In this document: positions 1 to 7,952 of the stretch, piece after piece
Layout of the letters: every line of letters begins with the position of its first letter
How positions within the stretch are numbered: the first letter of the stretch is position 1
Assembly (NCBI RefSeq): GCF_001875655.1
Contig: NZ_MKEQ01000002.1
Span: 1 to 64,000 of the forward strand
Direction: 5' to 3'
Origin: Enterobacter hormaechei ATCC 49162
GTDB taxonomy: Bacteria; Pseudomonadota; Gammaproteobacteria; Enterobacterales; Enterobacteriaceae
Length of the DNA stretch: 64,000 bases
Translations under genes and position numbers: made by a program
The notes under the pieces: generated by a model
Databases searched by the model: none
What the model was told of the DNA's origin: nothing
The model's input: the letters and a program-made list of their open reading frames with translations, nothing else

Positions 1-868
1 ATACCTGTTCTGGTCGCCGGTTTGTTTTACCTCACAGCTTTCTATTGCGGCGGGCTCCGTCTCTGCAGATCCCCACGCCGGGCACGACATGTCTGCCATG
101 CAGATGCCAGCAGATGAGAATTTCACTGAGATGACGTCAATGGAGCCCATTGTAACTGAGAGCAGAACGCCAATTCCGCCTGTTACCGATGCCGACCGGA
201 AGGCTGCATTCGGCAATTTACAGGGGCATGCGATCACGACAGTGCGATTAATTATCTGGTTCTGCTGGATCAACTGGAATGGCAACGGTCGGATAACACC
301 AACAATTTCAGCTGGAGTTAACAGCTGGATTGGAGGCGACACAGATCGGATTTGGCTAAAGAGTGAAGGTGAACGAAGCAATGGGGAAACGGAGGCGGCT
401 GAAGCGCAGTTACTCTGGGGACATGCGGTTGGCCCATGGTGGGATTTGGTTGCGGGTGTCAGGCAGGATTTCAGACCTGCTTCTGCCCGGACCTGGGCTG
501 CTGTCGGTTTTCAGGGGCTGGCACTCTATAATTTTGAGTCTGAAATTACGGGTTTTGTCAGTAATGGCGGAAAAGCAGCCCTTCGTCTGGGAGGAGAATA
601 CGACGTTTTACTGACTAACCGGCTCATACTCCAGCCATCCTATGAGGTGAATTTCTACAGTCAGGATGATGAATCGCGGGGTCGCGGCAGGGGACTGACT
701 GACACAGAGCTGGGGCTCCGGCTGCGCTATGAAATACGCCGTGAGTTTGCACCCTATATAGGCGTTTCCTGGAATCAACTTTACGGGAAAACATCCGATA
801 TGGCGAAAAGAGAAGGTGAGAAAGACCATCAGGTAGTATTCCTGGCGGGAGCCAGAATCTGGTTTTAA
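1..868 (+). pseudogene. pcoB: pcoB, copper resistance outer-membrane protein, frameshifted, 5' end cut by window
   Basis: PcoB is the outer-membrane component of the plasmid-type Pco copper resistance system. The C-terminal two thirds read cleanly as a beta-barrel protein ending ...GARIWF. The reading frame changes three times. At the T-run 25-28 one extra base moves the signal peptide out of frame with the rest. Near 234 the frame is lost, and near 318 it is regained. Between 235 and 318 a different frame gives the expected segment (HDSAINYLVLLDQLEW...), so the product read from the ATG at 89 carries about 28 wrong residues. The ATG at 89 lies inside the mature protein (Met-rich start), not at a true start. 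It sits 39 nt upstream of pcoC. Pseudogene or sequencing error cannot be separated here; identity as pcoB is secure. Confidence 0.85.
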
Positions 869-907
869 CGCACTGATATAAAACACTCAACTAAACAGGT
901 AAATAAA

Positions 908-1288
908 ATGTCGATTTTAAATAAAGCCATTCTTACAGGTGGCCTCGTTATGGGCGTTGCTTTCTCTGCTATGGCCCATCCGGAATTAAAAAGCTCTGTG
1001 CCACAGGCTGATTCAGCCGTAGCGGCCCCGGAAAAGATTCAGCTTAATTTCTCGGAAAATCTGACCGTGAAATTCTCAGGTGCAAAATTAACGATGACGG
1101 GTATGAAAGGCATGTCATCACATTCTCCGATGCCGGTCGCGGCAAAAGTGGCGCCAGGCGCTGACCCTAAATCGATGGTCATTATTCCGCGAGAGCCTTT
1201 ACCCGCTGGCACTTATCGTGTTGACTGGCGCGCGGTTTCTTCAGATACGCACCCTATTACCGGTAATTACACCTTTACAGTGAAGTAA
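908..1288 (+). CDS. pcoC: Periplasmic copper-binding protein PcoC
   Basis: This 126-residue CopC-family periplasmic copper carrier passes copper between PcoA, PcoB and PcoD. A signal peptide ends ...FSAMA, so the mature chain starts HPELKSS. The free N-terminal His is a known Cu(II) ligand in the family. A Met-rich loop ([13 protein letters not shown], residues about 63-75 of the precursor) gives the Cu(I) site. The length matches the plasmid protein and the frame is intact, unlike its neighbours pcoB and pcoD. It starts 39 nt after pcoB and stops 4 nt before pcoD, as in the pco operon. With both membrane partners broken, PcoC may now act only as a soluble copper buffer (inference). Confidence 0.95.
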   Translation: MSILNKAILTGGLVMGVAFSAMAHPELKSSVPQADSAVAAPEKIQLNFSENLTVKFSGAKLTMTGMKGMSSHSPMPVAAKVAPGADPKSMVIIPREPLPAGTYRVDWRAVSSDTHPITGNYTFTVK

Positions 1289-1292
1289 TATT

Positions 1293-2226
1293 ATGAACGA
1301 CCTGATTATGATTGTTATTCGTTTTCTTCTTTATCTGGATTTGATGGTAATATTTGGATTGCCATTTTTTCAGATATATGGAATAAGCGGTGTCAGACAT
1401 GAAACCTATAACCTGACTAATTTCAGGTCGTTTATAACTTTTGCTGTTGTTACAGGCATCATTCTTACTGGCATTAATATGCTCCTGGTATCTAATGCCA
1501 TGAGTGGAGTAACTGACCTCAGAGAATTATCCATCCATGTTATCGAGATGGTGATAGAAGAAACTGATGTGGGTATTAGCTGGATTGTCAGGCCTCTGTG
1601 CCCTGTTTACCACACTCGGTGCTTTGTTCCTTTACACTAATAAGAGAGTATTGTCCTGCCTGCTGATGACGATGAGTGGGGGCGTGGCGCTGGCTACACT
1701 TGCCTGGGGAGGACACGCCGTTATGCATGACGGTCTGCATTACTATCTCCATTTTACTGAGCGATCTGACCCATCTCGGCGCTGCAGGTGCCTGGACAGG
1801 TGCTCTGGTTGCATTTGCTATCCTGCTGATGCGCAGAAACGAGCATAATGCACAGAGCGTCATTGTGATATCTGACTCCCCTGGCAAAATTTGCCACGGC
1901 AGGAACGGTGATTGTTGTAGCCCTGATCCTGGAGTGCGCTGGTCAACTATCTGTATATTGCTGAGGGTAACTTAACTCCCTTATTCAACAGTTCCTGGGG
2001 GAGGATATTGCTTGCCAAGACGGCTCTGTTTGTTCTGATGCTTCTTCTGGCTGCAGCAAACCGGTTTCACCTGGGTCCCCGGCTTGAAGTTATGGTCAGG
2101 GAAGGGAATTATGATCGCAGCGTTGCCCTGATGCGAAACAGCATCCTGACAGAATTCGTTGTTGCGATTATCATTCTGGGCGCCGTAGCGTGGCTCGGAA
2201 TGCTTGCTCCGTCTCAGGTCAGCTAG
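1293..2226 (+). pseudogene. pcoD: pcoD, inner-membrane copper resistance protein, four frameshifts
   Basis: PcoD is a polytopic inner-membrane CopD-family protein thought to move copper into the cytoplasm with PcoC. The full protein is recoverable only by changing frame four times. Pieces: the start at 1293 to about 1593; 1594-1752; 1755-1880; a short stretch to 1931; then the C-terminus to 2226 ending ...LAPSQVS. Every change fits one extra base in a short run: CC at 1593-1594, T4 at 1752-1755, C4 at 1878-1881, GG at 1931-1932. Read as it stands, the product stops after 115 residues at 1640. Codon choice and joined protein match plasmid PcoD. Genuine decay or systematic read errors remain possible; four insertions of the same sign are notable. 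Confidence 0.88.
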
Positions 2227-2280
2227 GGGACAGCCAAAGCTCATGCGTGAGATTTTTACTTTCATATCAGCGAGTTGACC

Positions 2281-2961
2281 ATGCAGCGTATTTTAATCGT
2301 TGAAGACGAACAAAAAACAGGTCGTTACCTGCAGCAGGGACTGGTTGAGGAAGGCTATCAGGCCGATCTCTTTAATAATGGCCGCGATGGTCTCGGGGCC
2401 GCGTCGAAGGGACAGTATGATTTGATAATACTGGACGTGATGCTGCCTTTCCTCGACGGGTGGCAAATCATCAGCGCACTGAGGGAGTCCGGGCACGAAG
2501 AACCGGTCCTGTTTTTAACCGCAAAGGACAACGTGCGGGACAAAGTGAAAGGACTGGAGCTTGGCGCAGATGACTACCTGATTAAGCCCTTTGATTTTAC
2601 GGAGCTGGTTGCACGTGTAAGAACCCTACTGCGCCGGGCACGCTCGCAGGCCGCAACAGTCTGCACCATCGCCGATATGACCGTTGATATGGTGCGCCGG
2701 ACCGTGATCCGTTCGGGGAAGAAGATCCATCTCACCGGTAAAGAATACGTTCTGCTTGAGTTGCTGCTGCAACGCACCGGAGAAGTGTTACCCAGGAGTC
2801 TTATCTCGTCCCTGGTCTGGAACATGAATTTTGACAGTGATACGAATGTGATTGATGTCGCCGTGAGACGTCTGAGAAGTAAAATTGATGATGACTTTGA
2901 GCCAAAACTGATCCATACCGTTCGCGGTGCCGGATATGTCCTGGAGATCAGAGAAGAGTGA
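2281..2961 (+). CDS. pcoR: Copper-responsive response regulator PcoR
   Basis: OmpR/PhoB-family response regulator of 226 residues, partner of PcoS, activating the pco promoters when periplasmic copper is high. The receiver domain (about 1-115) has the acidic pair E8-D9, the phospho-acceptor D52 in LIILDVMLP, and Lys in the IKPFD motif near 102. A winged-helix DNA-binding domain (about 125-224) ends in the usual VRGAGYVLE strand. The ATG at 2281 is preferred; an in-frame TTG at 2275 is less likely. It overlaps pcoS by 4 nt (GTGA), so the pair is translationally coupled. Close relative of chromosomal CusR. Intact. Confidence 0.96.
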   Translation: MQRILIVEDEQKTGRYLQQGLVEEGYQADLFNNGRDGLGAASKGQYDLIILDVMLPFLDGWQIISALRESGHEEPVLFLTAKDNVRDKVKGLELGADDYLIKPFDFTELVARVRTLLRRARSQAATVCTIADMTVDMVRRTVIRSGKKIHLTGKEYVLLELLLQRTGEVLPRSLISSLVWNMNFDSDTNVIDVAVRRLRSKIDDDFEPKLIHTVRGAGYVLEIREE

Positions 2962-4358
2962 GGTTCAAAATTTCCCTGACCACACGCCTGAGCCTGATTT
3001 TTTCTGCGGTGATGCTTACGGTATGGTGGTTATCAAGTTTTATCCTGATTAGCACCCTTAATGGCTATTTCGATAATCAGGACCGCGATTTTCTGACAGG
3101 TAAACTTCAGCTCACCGAAGAGTTTCTTAAAACAGAGACGTTCAGGAACAAAACGGATATTAAGTCATTATCAGAAAAAATAAACGATGCGATGGTGGGG
3201 CACAATGGCTTATTCATTTCTATAAAAAACATGGAAAATGAAAAAATTGTTGAACTCTATGCCAAAAATTCTGTTGTTCCAGCGGTCCTGCTTAATAAGT
3301 CGGGTGATATTCTCGACTATATGATCCAGACGGAAGAAAATAACACCGTGTACCGCAGTATCTCGCGGCGGGTTGCCGTGACGCCGGAACAGGGTAAAAG
3401 CAAACATGTCATCATTACGGTTGCCACGGATACTGGGTATCACACCCTGTTTATGGACAAACTCAGTACCTGGCTGTTCTGGTTCAATATCGGTCTGGTC
3501 TTTATTTCTGTTTTTCTGGGCTGGCTGACCACACGTATTGGTCTGAAACCGCTACGGGAAATGACCAGTCTGGCTTCCTCCATGACCGTACACAGCCTGG
3601 ATCAGCGTCTAAATCCCGATCTGGCTCCGCCGGAAATCTCTGAGACCATGCAGGAGTTCAATAATATGTTTGATCGCCTGGAGGGGGCATTCCGGAAACT
3701 GTCAGATTTCTCGTCTGACATCGCGCATGAGCTGCGCACACCAGTCAGTAATCTGATGATGCAGACGCAGTTTGCACTGGCTAAGGAAAGGGATGTTTCG
3801 CATTACCGCGAAATTTTATTCGCTAACCTGGAAGAACTGAAAAGGTTGTCACGAATGACCAGTGACATGCTTTTTCTGGCACGTTCAGAGCATGGTCTGC
3901 TGCGGCTGGATAAACATGATGTGGATCTGGCAGCCGAACTGAATGAATTACGTGAGTTGTTCGAGCCCCTGGCAGACGAAACAGGAAAGACAATCACGGT
4001 TGAAGGAGAGGGCGTTGTTGCCGGAGACAGCGATATGCTCCGACGTGCTTTCAGTAACCTGCTTTCCAATGCAATCAAGTATTCTCCCGATAACACCTGT
4101 ACAGCGATACACCTTGAGCGTGACAGTGACTGTGTGAACGTGATGATTACGAATACGATGTCCGGCCAGGTTCCCGCTAATCTGGAACGTTTGTTTGACC
4201 GGTTCTATCGCGCAGACTCATCAAGGTTCTACAACACGGAAGGCGCGGGGCTGGGATTATCAATTACAAGGTCGATCATTCATGCTCACGGCGGCGAGCT
4301 GTCAGCAGAACAGCAGGGGCGTGAAATTGTGTTCAAAGTGCGCCTGTTAATGGATTAA
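2958..4358 (+). CDS. pcoS: Copper sensor histidine kinase PcoS
   Basis: Membrane sensor kinase of 466 residues that phosphorylates PcoR. Two transmembrane helices (about 15-35 and 170-190) bracket a periplasmic sensor domain. Then follow a HAMP region, the phospho-acceptor helix with His in the [11 protein letters not shown] motif (about residue 258), and the ATPase core with N-box ([11 protein letters not shown]) and glycine boxes (GAGLGLSI). The GTG start at 2958 overlaps the pcoR stop by 4 nt. Family: heavy-metal sensor kinases such as CusS and SilS. The frame is intact over its full length. Confidence 0.95.
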   Translation: MRFKISLTTRLSLIFSAVMLTVWWLSSFILISTLNGYFDNQDRDFLTGKLQLTEEFLKTETFRNKTDIKSLSEKINDAMVGHNGLFISIKNMENEKIVELYAKNSVVPAVLLNKSGDILDYMIQTEENNTVYRSISRRVAVTPEQGKSKHVIITVATDTGYHTLFMDKLSTWLFWFNIGLVFISVFLGWLTTRIGLKPLREMTSLASSMTVHSLDQRLNPDLAPPEISETMQEFNNMFDRLEGAFRKLSDFSSDIAHELRTPVSNLMMQTQFALAKERDVSHYREILFANLEELKRLSRMTSDMLFLARSEHGLLRLDKHDVDLAAELNELRELFEPLADETGKTITVEGEGVVAGDSDMLRRAFSNLLSNAIKYSPDNTCTAIHLERDSDCVNVMITNTMSGQVPANLERLFDRFYRADSSRFYNTEGAGLGLSITRSIIHAHGGELSAEQQGREIVFKVRLLMD

Positions 4359-4386
4359 TCCCGTTGTTCAGGAGAAACCTGGAAGG

Positions 4387-4400
4387 TGACAAAATTGTCA
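4387..4400. promoter_or_regulatory. Copper box (PcoR/CusR operator) upstream of pcoE
   Basis: The sequence TGACAAAATTGTCA is an inverted repeat, TGACAA and TTGTCA, with two central bases. It is the core of the CusR/PcoR box known upstream of pcoE, pcoA and cusC. It lies 176 nt upstream of the pcoE start, so pcoE has its own copper-induced promoter and should still be expressed even though the upstream operon is damaged (inference). Confidence 0.85.
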
Positions 4401-4575
4401 TCATTCAGTCACGCGATAAACAGAGGCGGTTTTTTATAATTATTCATAAATCAGGAGCAGCGTGATAACACAATCACCTGGTTCCTGGAGTGATGATTAA
4501 CCCGCCCTGAGATCAACTGCTTTCTCTGTTATAAGCCATTGATTGTTTGGGTATGTAAACACCGGAGACCCAACC

Positions 4576-5010
4576 ATGAAAAAGATTCTCGTATCATTTG
4601 TTGCCATTATGGCTGCCGCTTCATCTGCCATGGCTGCAGAGACAATGAACATGCATGACCAGGTAAATAATGCACAGGCACCTGCCCACCAGATGCAGTC
4701 ATCTGCTGAAAAAAGTGCAATTCAGGGAGACAGCATGACAATGATGGATATGAGCAGTCACGATCAGGCCGCAATGTCCCATGACATGATGCAAAACAGC
4801 AATTCTGCTGCCCACCAGGACATGGCTGAAATGCATAAAAAAATGATGAAAGCTAAACCCGGAGCTACCAACGAAACAGCAAAGTCATTTTCTGAAATGA
4901 GCGAGCATGAGAAGGCCGCAGCTGTACATGAGAAGGCGAATAATGGTCAGTCTTCCGTTGTTCACCAGCAGCAGGCTGATAAGCATCGCAGTCAGATCAC
5001 CCAGAATTAA
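4576..5010 (+). CDS. pcoE: Periplasmic copper/silver-binding protein PcoE
   Basis: Small (144-residue) periplasmic metal sponge related to SilE. A signal peptide (MKKILVSFVAIMAAASSAMA) is followed by a mature chain very rich in Met and His, including repeated M-x-x-H and H-x-x-M patterns, as in SilE where they bind Cu(I)/Ag(I). The mature protein has no Cys and no enzymatic motif. The ATG at 4576 is chosen because the signal peptide begins there and GGAG lies 10 nt upstream; an in-frame ATG at 4543 would add 11 unlikely residues. It is transcribed from its own copper-box promoter and ends at a strong terminator. Confidence 0.95.
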   Translation: MKKILVSFVAIMAAASSAMAAETMNMHDQVNNAQAPAHQMQSSAEKSAIQGDSMTMMDMSSHDQAAMSHDMMQNSNSAAHQDMAEMHKKMMKAKPGATNETAKSFSEMSEHEKAAAVHEKANNGQSSVVHQQQADKHRSQITQN

Positions 5011-5061
5011 CCCGCAGCTCCACTTGTTAGACCCTCATTTGACGCCGAAGTCACTGGCTTA

Positions 5062-5087
5062 CGCTCCCGTCCGGGAGCGTTTTTTTT
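5062..5087 (+). terminator. Rho-independent terminator of pcoE
   Basis: A hairpin CGCTCCCG / CGGGAGCG with a very short loop is followed by eight T residues. It lies 52 nt after the pcoE stop and closes the copper operon. Confidence 0.9.
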
Positions 5088-5279
5088 CCCATATATCAAA
5101 CTTTAACTCTGAAGAGGTGGAAGTATCTGACCAACACTGTCACGTAACGCCAGATAACTACAAAAACACCTTTTTCCTCCTGTAAATTGCAGTTCCTGCA
5201 AGAACATCAAGGCATAATGTTGGAACAGCGTGTGATACACACTTAGCATCATGTTTTGTATGTGTTTTTTTAAAACTTT

Positions 5280-5333
5280 ACAACTTTAAAGTCTTTTTCA
5301 GGTTAAAGGATACAACTTTAATGTCTCTACACA
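5280..5333. repeat. Paired 15-bp repeats, possible Tn7-like transposon end
   Basis: Two copies of ACAACTTTAA(A/T)GTCT at 5280-5294 and 5312-5326 differ at one base and start 32 bp apart. Read on the minus strand from 5333 the sequence begins TGTGTAGAGACATTAAAGTT. This resembles the arrangement of Tn7 ends, where a terminal TGT is followed by TnsB sites containing GACAATAAAGTCT-like sequence. The block lies between the last copper gene and resident genes, 36 bp beyond the stop of the dehydrogenase gene. Between the pcoE terminator and this block (5088-5279) no gene is evident. Assignment as a transposon end is inference. Confidence 0.4.
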
Positions 5334-5369
5334 GCTGAGGATAAATGACAGGTCATTCATCATTGCGTT

Positions 5370-6317
5370 TCACGGGCTGACGGTGGCGCCGTCAGTCACG
5401 CGTATAACGTCCAGAATATTGCTGGCGGCCACGGTTCCCATCTTGATGTATGACGCTGCGCTGACGCCGCCAATATGCGGCGAAATGATGACGTTATCGA
5501 CGGTTTGCCATATGTGCGGGGCGGTCAGTGGCTCGCTGGTAAAGCTGTCGAGTGCCGCGCTGTGCAAGGTTCCATCCTTCAGAGCGTGTAACAGGGCTTC
5601 ATCGTTAATTAACCCGCCGCGCGCCGTGTTAACCAGAATCGCGTTACGTTTACAGTACTTGAGTGTGTCTGCGTTGATCATCTCTCTGTTGTCGTCAGTG
5701 AGCGGACAATGCAGGGAGATAACATCGGCACGGGATAAAAGGTCGGGTAAGGTGTTTGCCCGTTCACAACCAGAAGGCATCGTTTTAGCGTAAGGATCAT
5801 ACGCCACAACCTGCATGCCGAATGCCTGCCCCACCTGCGCAACCCGCGAGCCAATTGCCCCCAGGCCGATAAGCCCCAGCGTCATGCCGTCCAGCTCGAT
5901 CGATTTGTGCGTGGCTTTATCCCAGTACCCGTCGCGCAGACGTTTATCCAGGGTGACCACGGATTTGGCACAGGCAAGAATCAATGCCCAGGTATGTTCT
6001 GCAACCGCTGCTGCATTGGCGCCAGGGGCGGAACGAACGGCGATATCACGCGCCGCTGCCGCTGGCTGGTCTATCACGTCAATGCCGCTTCCGTGTTTCG
6101 ATATAACCTGTAATGCAGGGGCGGCATCCATGATCCTTGCCGTTATCCTGCCGTAACGCACCAGGATGGCCACCGGGTTGTGCTGTTCGCACAGCGTAAC
6201 CAGCTGATCTTCTGTAGGCTGACGGCCAGCATACACCACGTCAAAGTCACGCAGCATGTTTACAGCCTGGTCCGCCAGGTCGCATCCCGTGACCAGTACA
6301 ACGCGTTTGCCTTCCAT
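5370..6317 (-). CDS. D-isomer-specific 2-hydroxyacid dehydrogenase
   Basis: NAD-dependent oxidoreductase of 315 residues in the SerA/GhrB/PdxB superfamily, expected to interconvert a 2-keto acid and a D-2-hydroxy acid; the substrate is unknown. The nucleotide-binding motif G151-L-G153-A-I-G156 is present. The catalytic set is complete: Arg233 (NTARGG), Glu262 (SEPL) and His281 (SPHIGG). It abuts the RraA-family gene: the start codon at 6317 overlaps that gene's last base, so the two are coupled and probably act in one pathway. The family does not allow the acid to be named. It stops 36 bp from the putative transposon end. Confidence 0.9.
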   Translation of the reverse strand: MEGKRVVLVTGCDLADQAVNMLRDFDVVYAGRQPTEDQLVTLCEQHNPVAILVRYGRITARIMDAAPALQVISKHGSGIDVIDQPAAAARDIAVRSAPGANAAAVAEHTWALILACAKSVVTLDKRLRDGYWDKATHKSIELDGMTLGLIGLGAIGSRVAQVGQAFGMQVVAYDPYAKTMPSGCERANTLPDLLSRADVISLHCPLTDDNREMINADTLKYCKRNAILVNTARGGLINDEALLHALKDGTLHSAALDSFTSEPLTAPHIWQTVDNVIISPHIGGVSAASYIKMGTVAASNILDVIRVTDGATVSP

Positions 6318-7009
6318 TACAGCGTCTCCCCGTCAGATAACATGCCCGCCTTACGCAGCGCGTCGTTAAGCCAGTGTGGACGTAAATCACCCTCACGAAT
6401 CGCAGCAAGACGTCGGGTCTCTGTTTCGAGTTTCCCTTTGGCCATGGCGATAACGGCCTGCACTTCATCACGCGGGATCACCACCACACCGTCGATATCC
6501 GCGACCACCAGATCCCCGGCTTGCACCGTCGCGCCAGCGATTGAGATAGGGTGATTAACCCGGCCAGGAATTGATTTTGTTGGGCCACAGGGGTTAAGAC
6601 CGGCGGCGAAGACGGGGTAATGCCCTTTACTCAGGGTATCGGCATCACGTACCGCCCCGTCAATGATGATGCCCGCAATACCGCTTGCCTGGGCCTGCGT
6701 TGCCATAATCTCACCGAGCAGCGCACAGGTCAGATCGCCTTTCCCGTCAACAACCAACACATCGCCAGGCTGTGCGACGGCCATGGCGGCATGGATGGCC
6801 AGATTATCTCCCGGGCGCACCTCCACGGTAACTGCCGGGCCTGCAACGGCCATGTGAGGCGCGAGCGGTTTGATACGACCATGCAGGGTACCGCGGCGAC
6901 CGGCAACATCCGCCAGTATGGCGGCCTGATACTCGGCAGCCTGGTGAACCTGTTCAGTCGATACGCGCTCGACCTGACGATTAATCAATGATGTTTCAGA
7001 TGCGGACAT
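6317..7009 (-). CDS. RraA-family aldolase/decarboxylase
   Basis: This 230-residue protein belongs to the RraA-like / 4-hydroxy-4-methyl-2-oxoglutarate aldolase family. Members cleave 4-hydroxy-2-oxo acids or decarboxylate oxaloacetate with a divalent metal; others (RraA itself) bind RNase E. The catalytic motif, a G-E pair (LLGEIMATQ, G99-E100) followed by R121-D122 in DGAVRD, is present. That favours a metabolic enzyme over the RNase E inhibitor. It is translated just before the 2-hydroxyacid dehydrogenase and is divergent from an IclR regulator. An aldolase/dehydrogenase pair would fit breakdown of a hydroxylated dicarboxylate or sugar acid (inference). Confidence 0.85.
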   Translation of the reverse strand: MSASETSLINRQVERVSTEQVHQAAEYQAAILADVAGRRGTLHGRIKPLAPHMAVAGPAVTVEVRPGDNLAIHAAMAVAQPGDVLVVDGKGDLTCALLGEIMATQAQASGIAGIIIDGAVRDADTLSKGHYPVFAAGLNPCGPTKSIPGRVNHPISIAGATVQAGDLVVADIDGVVVIPRDEVQAVIAMAKGKLETETRRLAAIREGDLRPHWLNDALRKAGMLSDGETL

Positions 7010-7062
7010 TTATGCCTCCATATTGTTTTACTGTGTACAATGCAGGTGTACATTACGAAACA

Positions 7063-7135
7063 ACTATAGCGGTGTTGCTTTCCCTTTAGCCAGATCTGCA
7101 ACGGCGTTTGTGATGTAAACACGAAGTGACTCACA
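7063..7135 (-). promoter_or_regulatory. Promoter and upstream operator of the RraA/dehydrogenase operon
   Basis: On the minus strand a TATAGT -10 (7063-7068) is preceded after 17 bp by a weak -35 (GGCTAA). A 25-bp element at 7111-7135 (starts TGATGTAAA, ends GTGACTCACA on the plus strand) recurs upstream of the transporter gene with 22 of 25 bases identical and exactly the same 48-bp spacing to the -10. It lies just upstream of the -35, where an activator would bind. It is also inside the promoter region of the divergent IclR gene, its likely binder (inference). Confidence 0.6.
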
Positions 7136-7178
7136 AAAATTGAGGTACACTCACTGCCGAGCAGAAAAGGAGATGATG

Positions 7179-7916
7179 ATGGGTAACGAAGGCGTTGTAG
7201 CGGTCGAAAAGGCGCTGGCTTTACTGGATTGCTTCCGTCCCGGCGATGAGAGCCTGACGCTGACCGCGCTGGCGCAGCTATCGGGTTATCACAAAACCAC
7301 GGTTTACCGGCTAATGAATTCGCTTGAGCGAATGAACTATGTCGTCAGGCATGATGACGGCAATTATGCGCTTGGCCCACGTCTGCTTTACCTTGGCAAA
7401 CTTTATGAGCAATCTTTCCATCTTTCCCGGGTGGTGCAGCCTGAGCTTCAGGCGTTATCACAGGCCTCTCAGGAGAGCGCAAGCTGGTATGTGTTAGAAG
7501 GCGGGCAGCGTCTGTGCCTGTTCCGGGCAGAAGCATCGCACGGGTTGCGTCACAGCAATCTGCCGGGTACTCAGTTTCCGCTGGACGATTCTGCCATCAG
7601 TAAAGTGCTTCGCCACTGGGGCCTTAATGACGCGCTGCCTGAAGGGGAGCCCGCTGTTCCGCTCTATACCGCAGGCGCCCGGGACCCGCATACTGCGGCG
7701 TTCGCGATGCCCGTCTTCGGCGTCAATGACAAGCTGATTGCGGCGCTGGCGTTAACCGGGCCTATCTCCAGACTGACTGAAGATCGTCGTGAACAGGGGA
7801 TCAGCCAGCTAATGCACGCTACCGCCAGCCGACTGTCGCAGAAAATGGGGGCCAGTAAGCCTTTCTGCCAGCAGTTTTACGGGGAAACGCAGGATACTGC
7901 GGAAGAGAGCCTCTAA
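7179..7916 (+). CDS. IclR-family transcriptional regulator
   Basis: Regulator of about 245 residues with an N-terminal winged helix-turn-helix (LTALAQLSGYHKTTVYRLMN) and a C-terminal IclR effector-binding domain. The third of three successive ATGs (7179) is preferred because AAGGAG ends 6 nt before it; the first ATG directly abuts the ribosome-binding site. It is divergent from the RraA-dehydrogenase operon and convergent with the transporter gene. Both those units carry the same upstream element, so this protein is the natural candidate to control them in response to the pathway substrate. The effector is unknown. Confidence 0.88.
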   Translation: MGNEGVVAVEKALALLDCFRPGDESLTLTALAQLSGYHKTTVYRLMNSLERMNYVVRHDDGNYALGPRLLYLGKLYEQSFHLSRVVQPELQALSQASQESASWYVLEGGQRLCLFRAEASHGLRHSNLPGTQFPLDDSAISKVLRHWGLNDALPEGEPAVPLYTAGARDPHTAAFAMPVFGVNDKLIAALALTGPISRLTEDRREQGISQLMHATASRLSQKMGASKPFCQQFYGETQDTAEESL

Positions 7917-7923
7917 GCATAAA

Positions 7924-7945
7924 GCGGGACGGGCGTCCCGCTTTT
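7924..7945. terminator. Bidirectional terminator between the IclR and MFS genes
   Basis: GCGGGAC and GTCCCGC arms around a GGGC loop are followed by TTTT. The hairpin lies between the convergent stop codons at 7916 and 7953. Confidence 0.8.
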
Positions 7946-7952
7946 GGTCTGT

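Noticed and set aside
5100..5279. Possible short gene between pcoE and the repeats
   Set aside because: No start with ribosome-binding site and no protein-like composition; AT-rich spacer.
7140..7178. TTG start that would extend the IclR regulator by 13 codons
   Set aside because: No ribosome-binding site before it, while AAGGAG lies at the right distance from the ATG at 7179.
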